Positions 55,226-64,000 of a DNA stretch of 64,000 nt are shown here, one piece after another. A program made the translations under genes and the position numbers. Origin of the DNA: Colias croceus (taxonomy: Eukaryota; Arthropoda; Insecta; Lepidoptera; Pieridae); the NCBI RefSeq assembly GCF_905220415.1, contig NC_059553.1, forward strand, positions 1,946,501 through 2,010,500, in the 5' to 3' direction. How positions within the stretch are numbered: position 1 is the stretch's first letter; each line of letters starts with the position of its first letter. The notes under the pieces are model-generated. The model did not search any database and was not told the origin of the DNA. It saw only the letters and a list, made by a program, of their open reading frames with translations.

Positions 55226-55419
55226 CTAGCTTACCACCCGCGACTTCGCCCGCTTTGTATAAAACCTAATAAATCATATACTAAAAACCTTCCTCTTGAA
55301 TCACTCTATCTATTAAAAAAAACCGCATCAAAATCCGTTACGTAGTTTTAAAGATTTAAGCATACGAAGGTAGGTACATAGGGACGGAGAAAGCGACTTT
55401 GTTTTATACTATGTAGTGA
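55226..55419 (-). mobile_element. Lep1-like Helitron, family D
   Basis: CTAG at 55226, GCGGGCGAAGTCGCGGGTGG tail, AAAACAAAGTCGCTTTCTCC head. Close to 7668-7863. Confidence 0.6.
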
Positions 55420-56441
55420 TGATAAATAATGTATGAGATATTTCTTATTATGTTATGAGATATTTACTGTCTTTTTTGTGACCGAAAAAAGCGTCTTTTT
55501 AACAAATATTATACCTGCATATTACCTACATAATATTTTTTAGTCTTTTTATAATCTCAATGAATTCAAGAGGATTTTCATTCGTTAATTAGAAAAAAAT
55601 ATTCCTAGCAATAAATAAATTCAACTGAAAATAATATAATTTCCTTTTTTATTAATTTATAACGACATAACAACCAGTGGAATTTATCAACCACAATTCC
55701 ACTCAAAATGTTTACTTCTAAATGGGAGCATTTAATAAAAAGGAGAGTGGTCTGAATATTTGATGTAACATTTAAAATTTAAAGGCACTCCAAGGTACGG
55801 AAAATGACGAATTTTTGGTCACTGTTTTTCCAAGGACCACTGAATTAATTGGAAGAATAAATAATTTTGAATTTTTTTAACCGATTTTTTCATTATTTTG
55901 TTTCGAACCAATTTCAAACACTCTACATATAGAGCGTGGTCACATGATACGCATTTTTTTAAATAATTTTATATAGTATATATACAGACATTTAAAGGCT
56001 TTATTTTAAACACATTTATAAAACTTAATAAATAAACGGTGAATACAAGATTGACTGAATATAAAAAAAATAATTTTATAGGCCTATGTCCAAACATAAA
56101 TAGTGATGTTAGCGAAACATTGAAAATACAATACCTACATTTTGACTAATGTTTATTTAAGATTTATTACTTGAAAATGCAGTGACAGTATTTCTTACAT
56201 TTACAAGAAAAATCACTCAAAAGAAGAAATCAATGTATGAATTTTCTGACTATATTATGACGAGTATTTTATCTATAAGTTAAAATATAAAATGAAATTA
56301 ATATACGGAACTATCTGTTCTAATTCTACTACTATCATAACAGAAAGTTTGCAAATATGGATGTTTATTACTTACTCTTTAGTGCTTGAACTTTTAACAG
56401 TGTCTACTTTTAGCCCGTATTATACAGCATATCTACTTATA
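55420..56441. other. AT-rich spacer, no gene seen
   Basis: No coding or repeat signal recognised. Confidence 0.4.
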
Positions 56442-56625
56442 CTAGCTGTGCACTCGTTTTTACACGCAGTGCTCAGCTCCTGTTAGCGTGATATATATAG
56501 CTAATTCCTTCGATAAATGGGTTATCTAACACCGAAAGGATTTTTCAAATCGGGCCAGTAGTTCCTGAGATTAGCACGTTCAAACAAATAAAGAAACAAA
56601 CTCTTTAGATTTATAATCTATACTT
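56442..56625 (-). mobile_element. Lep1-like Helitron, family B, diverged
   Basis: CTAG at 56442, degraded GC tail, GATAAATGGGTTATCTAACA and GAACGTGCTAATCTC on the minus strand. Confidence 0.5.
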
Positions 56626-57624
56626 ATATTAGGTAATTAATTGCAAAGGCTTCTTTTCCCATTTTCACGAGTAAAACCGCAAGCTATAACTAGTTTATAA
56701 AAACATTATCTTAATCATGCATTCCATGAATACTTAACAATCCTTTGAGGGTCTTAATAAGCTTTTATGATCTGTTAATTAAAGATATTTGCATAACTAT
56801 AAGTTTCTGCGTTAATTAGATACCATTTGAATTGGCAGTATTATATTATGTGTGAATTCATCTCAAGCTTACAGTCTCTTGAACCCTTATAATATATAAT
56901 AAGTATATTTATTCATGGTTAGAAGTATATAATACACTCGTTTTTTGTTGGAATATATTATTAATTTTTACATTCCTATAAGAAATGAACGACATAATAT
57001 GAAATCTACTATGTTTATAAAATCCATGAACAGTTTTTCAAGAAAAAAATAATTGTTTCGTGAATTTGATGTTTTAGTTTTATAGTATTCAAATGCTTTA
57101 TAAATACATTTTTTTCTATATTTTATAAAAAATATTATTAAGTTTTAAAACTTAATATAATTATAGCATCTAAATTGCAACTCTCTTTATTATTTAAATT
57201 CATTAGTTAATGAAAAACTCAATATTTTTTGCCAATAGGGATCCACTCTTACTAACTTTAATAAAATACGATGGGAAGAAAAAGCCTGATACCGCTGTCA
57301 CATCGGATAAAAATCCGTTGTCAGATTTGAGGCGTGGCGATGATAAATGAATATATTAAGCCACTCTTCCTGTATAAATAGATATAAAATTTAAATTTTT
57401 CTTCAATATTGTGTGAATCTTATTGATTTAAATGATTATGCCAAGTACGCTAAGGATGGGTTTTTCTGCTTTTCATGCTCTACAATTTTATTTAGTCTAT
57501 ATAATATTGTTTTACTTAAGTTTGTAATCTATATCAAATGGCAATGGAAGTTTAAATATGGTCTTTATCTATTTTATGCCTCACTTAAACCATAACATAG
57601 TTTTACTACACAACATTAAGTATG
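56626..57624. other. AT-rich spacer, no gene seen
   Basis: A CATCGGATAAAAATCCGTTG patch near 57301 is the only non-random-looking item. No gene. Confidence 0.4.
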
Positions 57625-57770
57625 AACTCGTCGTCGTCGTTTCAGTCGTAGGACGTCCACTGCTGGACAAAGGCCTCCCTCAAGGTTTTCCACCACGCCC
57701 AGTCACTGGCACGGCAGCCTGCATCCAGCGGCTCCCACTCCCAGGTCGTCTGAACTCGTCGAATCAACAA
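57625..57770 (-). pseudogene. LINE C-terminal fragment
   Basis: On the minus strand EWEPLDAGCRASDWAWWKTL and REAFVQQWTSYD end in a stop, then a (CGA)n-type tail. The complement GGACGTCCACTGCTGGAC is a stock motif of lepidopteran LINE 3' ends. The frame on the opposite strand is a shadow. Confidence 0.5.
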
Positions 57771-58013
57771 TATAATTCATAAATGCACAAAAGAAGAACA
57801 ATAATTGATTCGTATATTGTACAGATTATGCCTACTACATCCCAACCTGAAAATATAACACGCCTACATAAAAAGGAATTAATACATTTTAATCTAAAAG
57901 GATGACAAAACAACACACACTAAACAATTATATTAGTATAGCGAAATTTGATCTATAAACATTCCGTGCCATTAAGCTCTGTTTCATTTGTCAGCTGACT
58001 TCATTGGAGGCAA

Positions 58014-58026
58014 AGGTCAAAGGTCA
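58014..58026 (+). promoter_or_regulatory. Perfect DR1 nuclear-receptor site
   Basis: AGGTCA, one A, AGGTCA: the ideal DR1 element bound by HNF4 homodimers and RXR/USP heterodimers. A CAGCTG E-box lies 20 bp upstream. No repeat boundary was recognised around it. Confidence 0.4.
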
Positions 58027-58155
58027 GTCTGAACTTTACGAGTGATGTGTATGACGTTATCTAGAATTATTTAGATTTAGTGCTCCAGTTTTGTTTGTAT
58101 AGCATTGGCGTTTATGGTATTGTTTGGTTAGGCATTTTGTTATTTAATGTTTCAG

Positions 58156-58375
58156 GGTTTTTGACGTGACAACGTCTTATAATTCGATAAAGCCGGCTGC
58201 ACACACGAAAAAACATGACTCGTGCGGCGTTACCTCGCTCTGACTCATCTGAGGCGTTCCATGTAAGGCTTGAAGTGCGAGCGAGAGCGCGGAACGAGCA
58301 ACAAAGAAGCACAATCGGACGTTGTCACGTTCAACTATCGTCTGTAAACCGACTTTACAGACAACCAATTTTTTT
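58156..58375. repeat. CpG-rich repeat with inverted ACGTGACAACGTC
   Basis: GACGTGACAACGTC near 58161 is inverted as GGACGTTGTCACGTTC near 58318. GTCTGTAAACCGACTTTACAGAC downstream is itself a hairpin. The interior is rich in CpG and GAGCG. Probably a TIR element of unknown class. Confidence 0.4.
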
Positions 58376-58595
58376 CCTTGTTGTAGGTACATAATAATAT
58401 AATAGTGACTTACCTGTTAACTACCTAAGTGTCAACTCAATGTCTCTTTTCACTGTAGTGGGTACATATAGTGGTTTCTAAACCTGTTATCTATATGTCA
58501 ATCTCTAACCTTTAGCACTGAGAAACTGTTTGTGGATAGTTTTAAATTAAGTAAATTTTACAAACTTATATGAGACTTAGGTATATTATACAATT

Positions 58596-58780
58596 GAAGT
58601 ACAACTTCTTTATTGGGGTTGGAAAAAAATTTAGTGTAACATTTTTTCGTTACGCGTGACATTTTTCCGTTACGCGCCATCTTTTTCTTATCCCAACCAC
58701 GCGTGACTCGACGTATTTCTGTAAAGTTGCATGTAGTAAATTATTTTTTGAAAAATAAGGTCGTAAAGAAGTTTTACTTC
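58596..58780. mobile_element. GAAGTGAAAC foldback MITE, copy e
   Basis: GAAGTACAACTTCTTTA at the left and TAAAGAAGTTTTACTTC at the right. The interior is nearly the same as 27482-27690, with a 20-bp local duplication of the TTTTTCCGTTACGCG segment. Confidence 0.6.
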
Positions 58781-58949
58781 TTACGTGTGCGTGTAACACA
58801 TTTTTTTTCGGAGAGTCGTTCTTATGCACCTTATCTTAAATATATTATAAGCTGCTCAATTTCTGCTGAAATTTTCACTTATATTCACATCGTACCAGAT
58901 TTAAATCCATTCTGCCTAACAAACAGTACACAAGATTGCATATCTCTTA

Positions 58950-59144
58950 TCTATACTTATATTATTAAGCTGAAAAGTTTGTTTGTTTGTTTGAACGCGC
59001 TAATCTTGGGAACTACTGGTCCGATTTGAAAAATTATTTCGGTCTTAGATAGCCCATTTATCGAGGAAGGCTCTAGGCTATATATCATCACGCTAAGACC
59101 AACAGGAGCGAATCAATTTGGGTGAAACCGCGGGGAACAGCTAG
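58950..59144 (+). mobile_element. Lep1-like Helitron, family B
   Basis: TCTATACTTATATTATTAAG start, full body, GGTGAAACCGCGGGGAACAG tail with CTAG at 59141. Confidence 0.65.
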
Positions 59145-59451
59145 TGATATAATTTAAAACCGTTGCATCCAATAAAAACAGAACGCACAAATAAACTCTC
59201 CCAGCGAAGTTATAATAAACTAAGCTCGTCGCTTGTTCCTTAAAAACAAATTTATATTCAGAGGACGCTTAACGCCGAGCCCCAGTTTCCTTCACACTTT
59301 ATATTTACTTTTTAATGGAAGCGCAATTATACACACGCGTTTCTGTCGAACGTTTTATTGTGTTAGTGTGAAATTTTATAGTGTGACATATGCTATGGTT
59401 TTTATTATAGTATTTCGGAGTGTGAGTGCGCTTTAATTTTGTCTCTATATA
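59145..59451. other. Spacer, possible 5' UTR-like patch
   Basis: TTGTGTTAGTGTGAAATTTT and AGTGTGAGTGCGC near 59356-59430 resemble lepidopteran 5' UTR wording, but no CpG block or frame supports a gene. Confidence 0.25.
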
Positions 59452-60120
59452 CAGTAGTCCATTGAAAAGTTACATTTGGGGTTGCGTTTTTTAGAGGACA
59501 CAATTTTATTTTTTTGATGTGTAGGGGGGGTCAGTGAGAAGCTAAAACCAAGTTTGTGGGGTCGCCACCCTTGTCCCACGGCCACCATCTTGAAAATAGC
59601 GGTTGATATGGTTTTTATGATATATCGAGTACTAAAAAATAGTACTCACTTCAGAGCGCTGTAAAACCTTAGCTATTTACTTAATGAAAAAATGTTGTAT
59701 GTAAAAGTTGTTCCTCGAAAAACAATCTACAAAAATGGTCTGATATGATTTCTTCGTAAAATGATAAAAAAAGTTTTATTGAAAAATATAAATGTCTCTA
59801 TTATCTGAACATTTTCGCTTATAACTTTTTTATTTATAGTTCTACGACAAAAAGTTACTGGACAAAAGTTGTTGTAAATTTAATTTGCAACAAATAATAC
59901 TTACAATTTTTTTTTATCAGATAAATAGTTTAAGAGATATATCGTAAAAACCATTTCAACCGCTATTTTCAAGATGGCAGCCGTGGGACAAGGGTGGCGA
60001 CCCCACAAACTTGGTTTTAGCTTCTCACTGACCCCCCCCTACACATAAAAAACATAAAATTGCGTCCTCTAAAAAACGCAAGGTTAGGCCTAAAAAATGT
60101 AACATTTCAATGGACTACAG
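59452..60120. mobile_element. 669-bp TIR element, long inverted ends
   Basis: CAGTAGTCCATTGAAA at the left and CTGTAGTCCATTGAAA on the right complement. Inverted similarity continues for about 180 bp per side, including GGGGTCGCCACCCTTGTCCC and CATCTTGAAAATAGCGG. ATA lies on both flanks, a possible 3-bp TSD. The interior (59634-59937) is not coding. Superfamily open: the CAGT end is Tc1/mariner-like but the flanks are not simple TA. Confidence 0.65.
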
Positions 60121-60243
60121 ATACAACCAGTAAGGAAACTTCATAAAACACGCACACATGCAAGTGTTAACGAGAATCGTAAGGGTATTCTTATATTAAT
60201 TGTCAATTGACATAATAACTTACTACATAATAACATATAATCT

Positions 60244-61173
60244 AAGAGCCCACGACGGCCAGACTTCCCTTTCTTTAGGAAAGTTGAAAGTTTCTCTGTA
60301 TATGTCTCCCATACAGATAAGAACGACTAGCGATTATCAAGTCTGGGTTGTGGTTACTTTGGCAGGAAACACGTAGTAAAGGTGTATAAAATTGTACCTA
60401 ACTTTCATTATAGTTCAAAAGCTAAATTTTATATATGTTACTTGGAGACGTATAAAAAGATGTTACTTCAAGAGCCGGACAGTTTTCATGGTTCTTACTT
60501 CTTACATCTTACCAGACACATTTAAAAAATAACTAACATATCATCAAATTAACGTTACTACCTAAAAGTGTATCAAATAAGAAATAACCCACTAAATCAT
60601 TAGTTTACTATAATTAATGACTAAAAAATAATAGTATAATATAAGTAATAAAGTTATTACTTATCTTTTATGGGGACTTATGTCGATGGAATTCCAGGTA
60701 TCACGATGACTTTGTTATTGTGTCATCGAGATACGTGAAATTCCATCGACATAAGTCTCCGTAAAAAATAAGTAATAACTTATTATACTATTATTTTTTA
60801 ATCAATAATTATAGTAAACTAATGTTTTATTGGGTTATTTCATATTTGATACACTTTTAGGTAGTAACGTTAATTTGATGATATGTTAGTTATTTTTTAA
60901 ATGTGTCTGGTAAGATGTAAGAACCATGAAAACTGTCCGGCTTTTGAGGTAACATCTTTTTATACGTCCTCAAGTAACATATATAAAATTTAGCTTTTAA
61001 AGTACAATGAAAGTTAGGTATATTATTTTATACACCTTTACTACCTGTTTCCTGCCAAAGTAACCACAACTCAGACTTGATAATCGCTAGTCGTTCTTAT
61101 CTGTATCGGAGACATATACAGAGAAATTTTCAACTTTCCTAAAGAAGGGAAAGTCTGGCCGTCATGGGCTCTT
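60244..61173. repeat. 930-bp near-continuous palindrome
   Basis: The left arm 60244-60710 pairs with 60722-61173 over its whole length around an 11-nt loop (TTTGTTATTGT). Ends are AAGAGCCCACGACGGCC and its near complement GGCCGTCATGGGCTCTT. By eye the arms match at about 93-95% with small indels. ATC lies just outside one base on each side. No coding frame. It may be a snapback transposable element or an inverted duplication. Confidence 0.85.
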
Positions 61174-61819
61174 GATCTAATACTAATAATTGATAAAATG
61201 TGCATCTTTTTTAAAAGTTAATATGCTACTAGAATTTAATTCAGATATTTTATAGTACTTTATTATTTGCACAAAACAAAACAAGCTCTTTATTTAGCTT
61301 TCATATTTAATAGATTGTAAATACTATTCTTCTATTCATTTTATTAACAGGTATGCTAAAGATATTTTCAGTAAGAAAACTGAAATTACCTACACAAAAC
61401 GATATTTCTCAGAAAACTACATAAAGGGAATATAAAGAATACATGAAAGAATCTCGATTGTTACGCAAATTTAATAAAATACAAAAAGGATACAAATTAA
61501 TAAAGAAACGACGGTAATTGGGGATTATTTTCATATCAATTTTGATTACTGATTTGAGGATTTAAAGGCAAAAAGTCCCCAAGGGAGTTGAGCAGACGAG
61601 ATTGTCATATGTTTCAATATTCGATATTTTACGAACGACTTGGTAATACGTCCCCTGTTATTCTTGTGAAGGTATTTATGTACCCGAGAAATGAAATCAC
61701 ATTTACTTGGTAAAGATTCAAGATACTAGTGTCAGTGATATCTTATTGGCAATAGTAGATATTACTTTTTACATTTGAGGTAACAGCTAATTTTTATTAG
61801 AATTTTCATTCATTTGTTA
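61174..61819. other. AT-rich spacer, no gene seen
   Basis: No coding or repeat signal recognised. Confidence 0.4.
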
Positions 61820-61822
61820 TTA

Positions 61823-62059
61823 GGGTGCAGTTACATCAAACGAACATAGAGCTAGAGCAAGAGCATTCATTCGTAATCTTTTAGTGTAAACGAAACATCG
61901 TATTCAGTGTTGTTTTTAGAACGTATAGTTGTCAGTATTGCATAGAATCTTTTCGAAAACACTAAGATCAACGAAAGAATGCTCTACGCCTGTTTACACT
62001 AAAATAATGTAAATAGTAGGGTTAGTATGAGCATTCGCTCGTTTGATGTAAATGCACTG
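61823..62059. mobile_element. PIF/Harbinger-type MITE, TTA TSD
   Basis: GGGTGCAGTTACATCAAACG at the left, CAGTGCATTTACATCAAACG on the right complement. TTA at 61820-61822 and 62060-62062. AGCATTC and TAGTGTAAAC segments are also inverted inside. Confidence 0.7.
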
Positions 62060-62069
62060 TTAGTTTGTA

Positions 62070-62359
62070 ATGCCTCCTCCACATTACTCGCGAAGTTGAA
62101 CGAGGTTAGACGAATAGAATAATGTAGAGAGGCACTTCGGGTTACTTCGTCCAACTTTACCTCGCCTCGGCCGACTTCCGTTTGTTGTCGGTTTTTGCGC
62201 CCGAATCAAAGGGCACGAAGTTACCTGAAGTTCGTTCTGAATAGGAACGTATGCGCTCCTCGCGAAGTTGAACGAGTGTGTAGTGTAGCACCGCGGACTT
62301 CAGTCAACTTCGGCAGAGTACTTCGCCGAGGAACTTCGCGAGTAGTGTGGAGGAGGCAT
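62070..62359. mobile_element. CpG-rich TIR element, ATGCCTCCTCCACA ends
   Basis: ATGCCTCCTCCACATTACTC at the left, ATGCCTCCTCCACACTACTC on the right complement, extended by GCGAAGTT. TA on both flanks (62068-62069, 62360-62361). ACTTCG/CGAAGT is repeated inside many times. It starts 10 bp after the previous MITE. The open frame across it is a shadow. Confidence 0.65.
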
Positions 62360-62361
62360 TA

Positions 62362-62899
62362 TATTTATAAGTACATTGCATTACCTGATTTTAATAAGTC
62401 TTGTAGCGCGAAAGAAACAAATTATATCATTAAATTGGCTATTTCAATTTTTATATCAACGTAGAAAGACTCTTAGACTATAAATAGAATAACAAAGTAT
62501 TTAAATCAATTACAATCTCTCGAGGGTGGATAATTAATTAATTATGGCGGAAGCCTGGGCGGTACTGCTTGTTTTTAAAATCTATTTGTTTTTCATTTAT
62601 GAGTGGGTGTTGTTTAAGTGTTCGTGACGTTTTATGGAATTATAATATAGGTACTTATTAATTACAAAATAAGTTTGGAATGTTGTGTCCGTATCCACCT
62701 TGATGATCAATTTTGAAAAGCTCTTAAAAGTAACAAGGTACCGGTTTGTATACGTGTATCTAAACTAACTTGAAAACTTCGATCTAACTTAACCTACCAA
62801 ATAAATCAATCGCAATCAATGTATATCTATGCATCTGTATGAGTATTTCTATTTACGTCTTACATCGTTATGTACGAATATTTATAATATATAATCCCG
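62362..62899. other. AT-rich spacer, no gene seen
   Basis: GGCGGAAGCCTGGGCGGTAC near 62546 is a Helitron-like tail scrap. No gene. Confidence 0.4.
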
Positions 62900-63060
62900 G
62901 ACATATCTAAATTGTATATTAATTGTATTTAATTGTAATCTGTGTATTGGAAAATTGAAATGTATGTGACAATAGTAATGTAATTTAAATATAATATTAT
63001 ATTGCAATACCTGCATAAGGTTTCTAATGTATGCAATAAATGATTTGATTTGATTTGATC
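62900..63060 (+). mobile_element. LINE 3' end with (TGATT)n tail
   Basis: ATGCAATAAATGATTTGATT leads into a TTTGATTTGATT tandem tail ending at about 63060, a usual lepidopteran LINE terminus. No coding part. Confidence 0.5.
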
Positions 63061-64000
63061 TTTGATGCATTTTATTTACTGACTTATTCTATAAATCTTG
63101 ACTACTAGTCAACTACTTAGTTAGAGCGAGTAGTTTTTTCAATAAGTAGGTAGGTATGTAAAATTTACATCGTGATGTTGTCTCTATTTTAAAAGCTCAA
63201 TTCAGTATAGAAAGTTAGTACCAAGGAAGAGAGACCGATAAAATAGCTTATCATTTTAGTCTAGGAACCTTTCGTATGAGATATATATGTATGTATTTAT
63301 TTTCAGGCAATAACATAATAAACATAGGCCAAGTAAACACACGTCACCAGAACATTCATTTCATTTAATGAGTCACAGTCATTAACTCTAATGATAAATA
63401 ACCTGTCACTGCACATGACGTACGAATGAAGCGATAAAATGTCATTAAGTTAATGGCCAATTAATTAATGAACTGTTAGATCTCGAAAGGTCATAAACAG
63501 CATAGTCAGGTTAGTGAAGAGTGTCTCAAGGAGTGAGTATGACAAAGGATGCATGTTTGAACTTTGAAGATCATGAATAAAAATTTAAAGTTTTATATGA
63601 CTTTCAGCATCCACTTATTAAGGACTTTATGACTTTACATGAGCCGATGTGATGAGAGAGATCTTTTTTTTTTTCAAAATGTGTGGTATTAAGGTAACTC
63701 AATACCCATAGATAAAGAAGAACTAACCCAATTTTAATCAATTTTCAGTAAAAACAACTAGAAAATTTCTTTAGATTTATAACAGAAAAATCATATAAAT
63801 AAATTGCATAAGAAATAAGTAGGTAAGTGTTTTTTTTTTTACTATTTTTGGGTTATTTCAACACCTCTTCTTATTGGATTATTATATATTTTAAAATTAC
63901 AATTAAACTAATTCAGTATAATTTAGTGGATATGAAATAAAAGATATTTCCAATTTTCACTATATTGCTTTTAGTATAAAGTGCTAGCCTTTTTAGGGTC
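63061..64000. other. Spacer with possible regulatory patch
   Basis: At 63330-63500 there is a dense group of homeodomain-like ATTAAT/TAATTA sites with a perfect AP-1 site (TGAGTCA, 63369-63375) and ATGACGTA. The rest is AT-rich without signal. Confidence 0.3.

Noticed and set aside
62195..62464. 89-codon frame
   Set aside because: It spans a CpG-rich MITE and runs out into its flank.

Overview
The window looks like nuclear DNA of a lepidopteran (butterfly or moth). It is strongly AT-rich and carries dozens of short Helitron-like repeats of the Lep1 type: 5' TC, a GC-rich tail reading roughly GGCGAAGCCGCGGGCGG, and a terminal CTAG followed by T. It also has RTE-type and CR1/Jockey-type LINE fragments with lepidopteran-style tails, a tRNA-derived SINE, and many terminal-inverted-repeat (TIR) elements. 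No multi-exon host gene is recognisable. The stretch reads as intergenic or long-intron DNA. The only long open frame (23055-24938) is the reverse transcriptase of a 5'-truncated LINE. No tRNA, rRNA or CRISPR feature was seen. Assignments come from reading the sequence; no database search was run. || Layout. 0-9 kb: Helitron-like copies, a SINE, a PIF/Harbinger-type MITE, a GC-rich 165-bp repeat and a perfect 30-bp snapback hairpin. 9-15 kb: two minus-strand LINE fragments, a 1.2-kb DNA element whose CTCGAG-centred units recur every 131-140 bp and flip orientation in its right half, and a Helitron-like copy split by a LINE with a (TTTC)n tail. 19.1-23.1 kb: a large inverted duplication, two 1264-bp arms about 1.4 kb apart; its right edge abuts the truncated LINE (23.1-25.4 kb). 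27-38 kb: a foldback MITE family, a decayed Harbinger transposase piece beside a GC-rich 112-nt hairpin, a perfect IR1 nuclear-receptor palindrome, and head-to-tail Helitron-like copies. 39.1-40.3 kb: an element with a perfect 8-bp target duplication and a possible THAP-like exon remnant. 42-52 kb: a Harbinger element with a transposase N-terminus, a pogo/Tigger-type MITE, two more 3-bp-TSD MITEs, and further Helitron-like copies. 54.1-54.5 kb: a CpG-rich block with TATA motifs, the best candidate for a host promoter or first exon. 58-62.4 kb: a DR1 site, a TIR element, a 930-bp near-continuous palindrome with an 11-nt loop, and two adjacent MITEs. || The elements do not form a pathway. The main biological content is nesting and inverted structure. 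Several long hairpins could give double-stranded RNA if transcribed. Nuclear-receptor and CRE-like motifs plus the CpG block are the main hints of host regulation.
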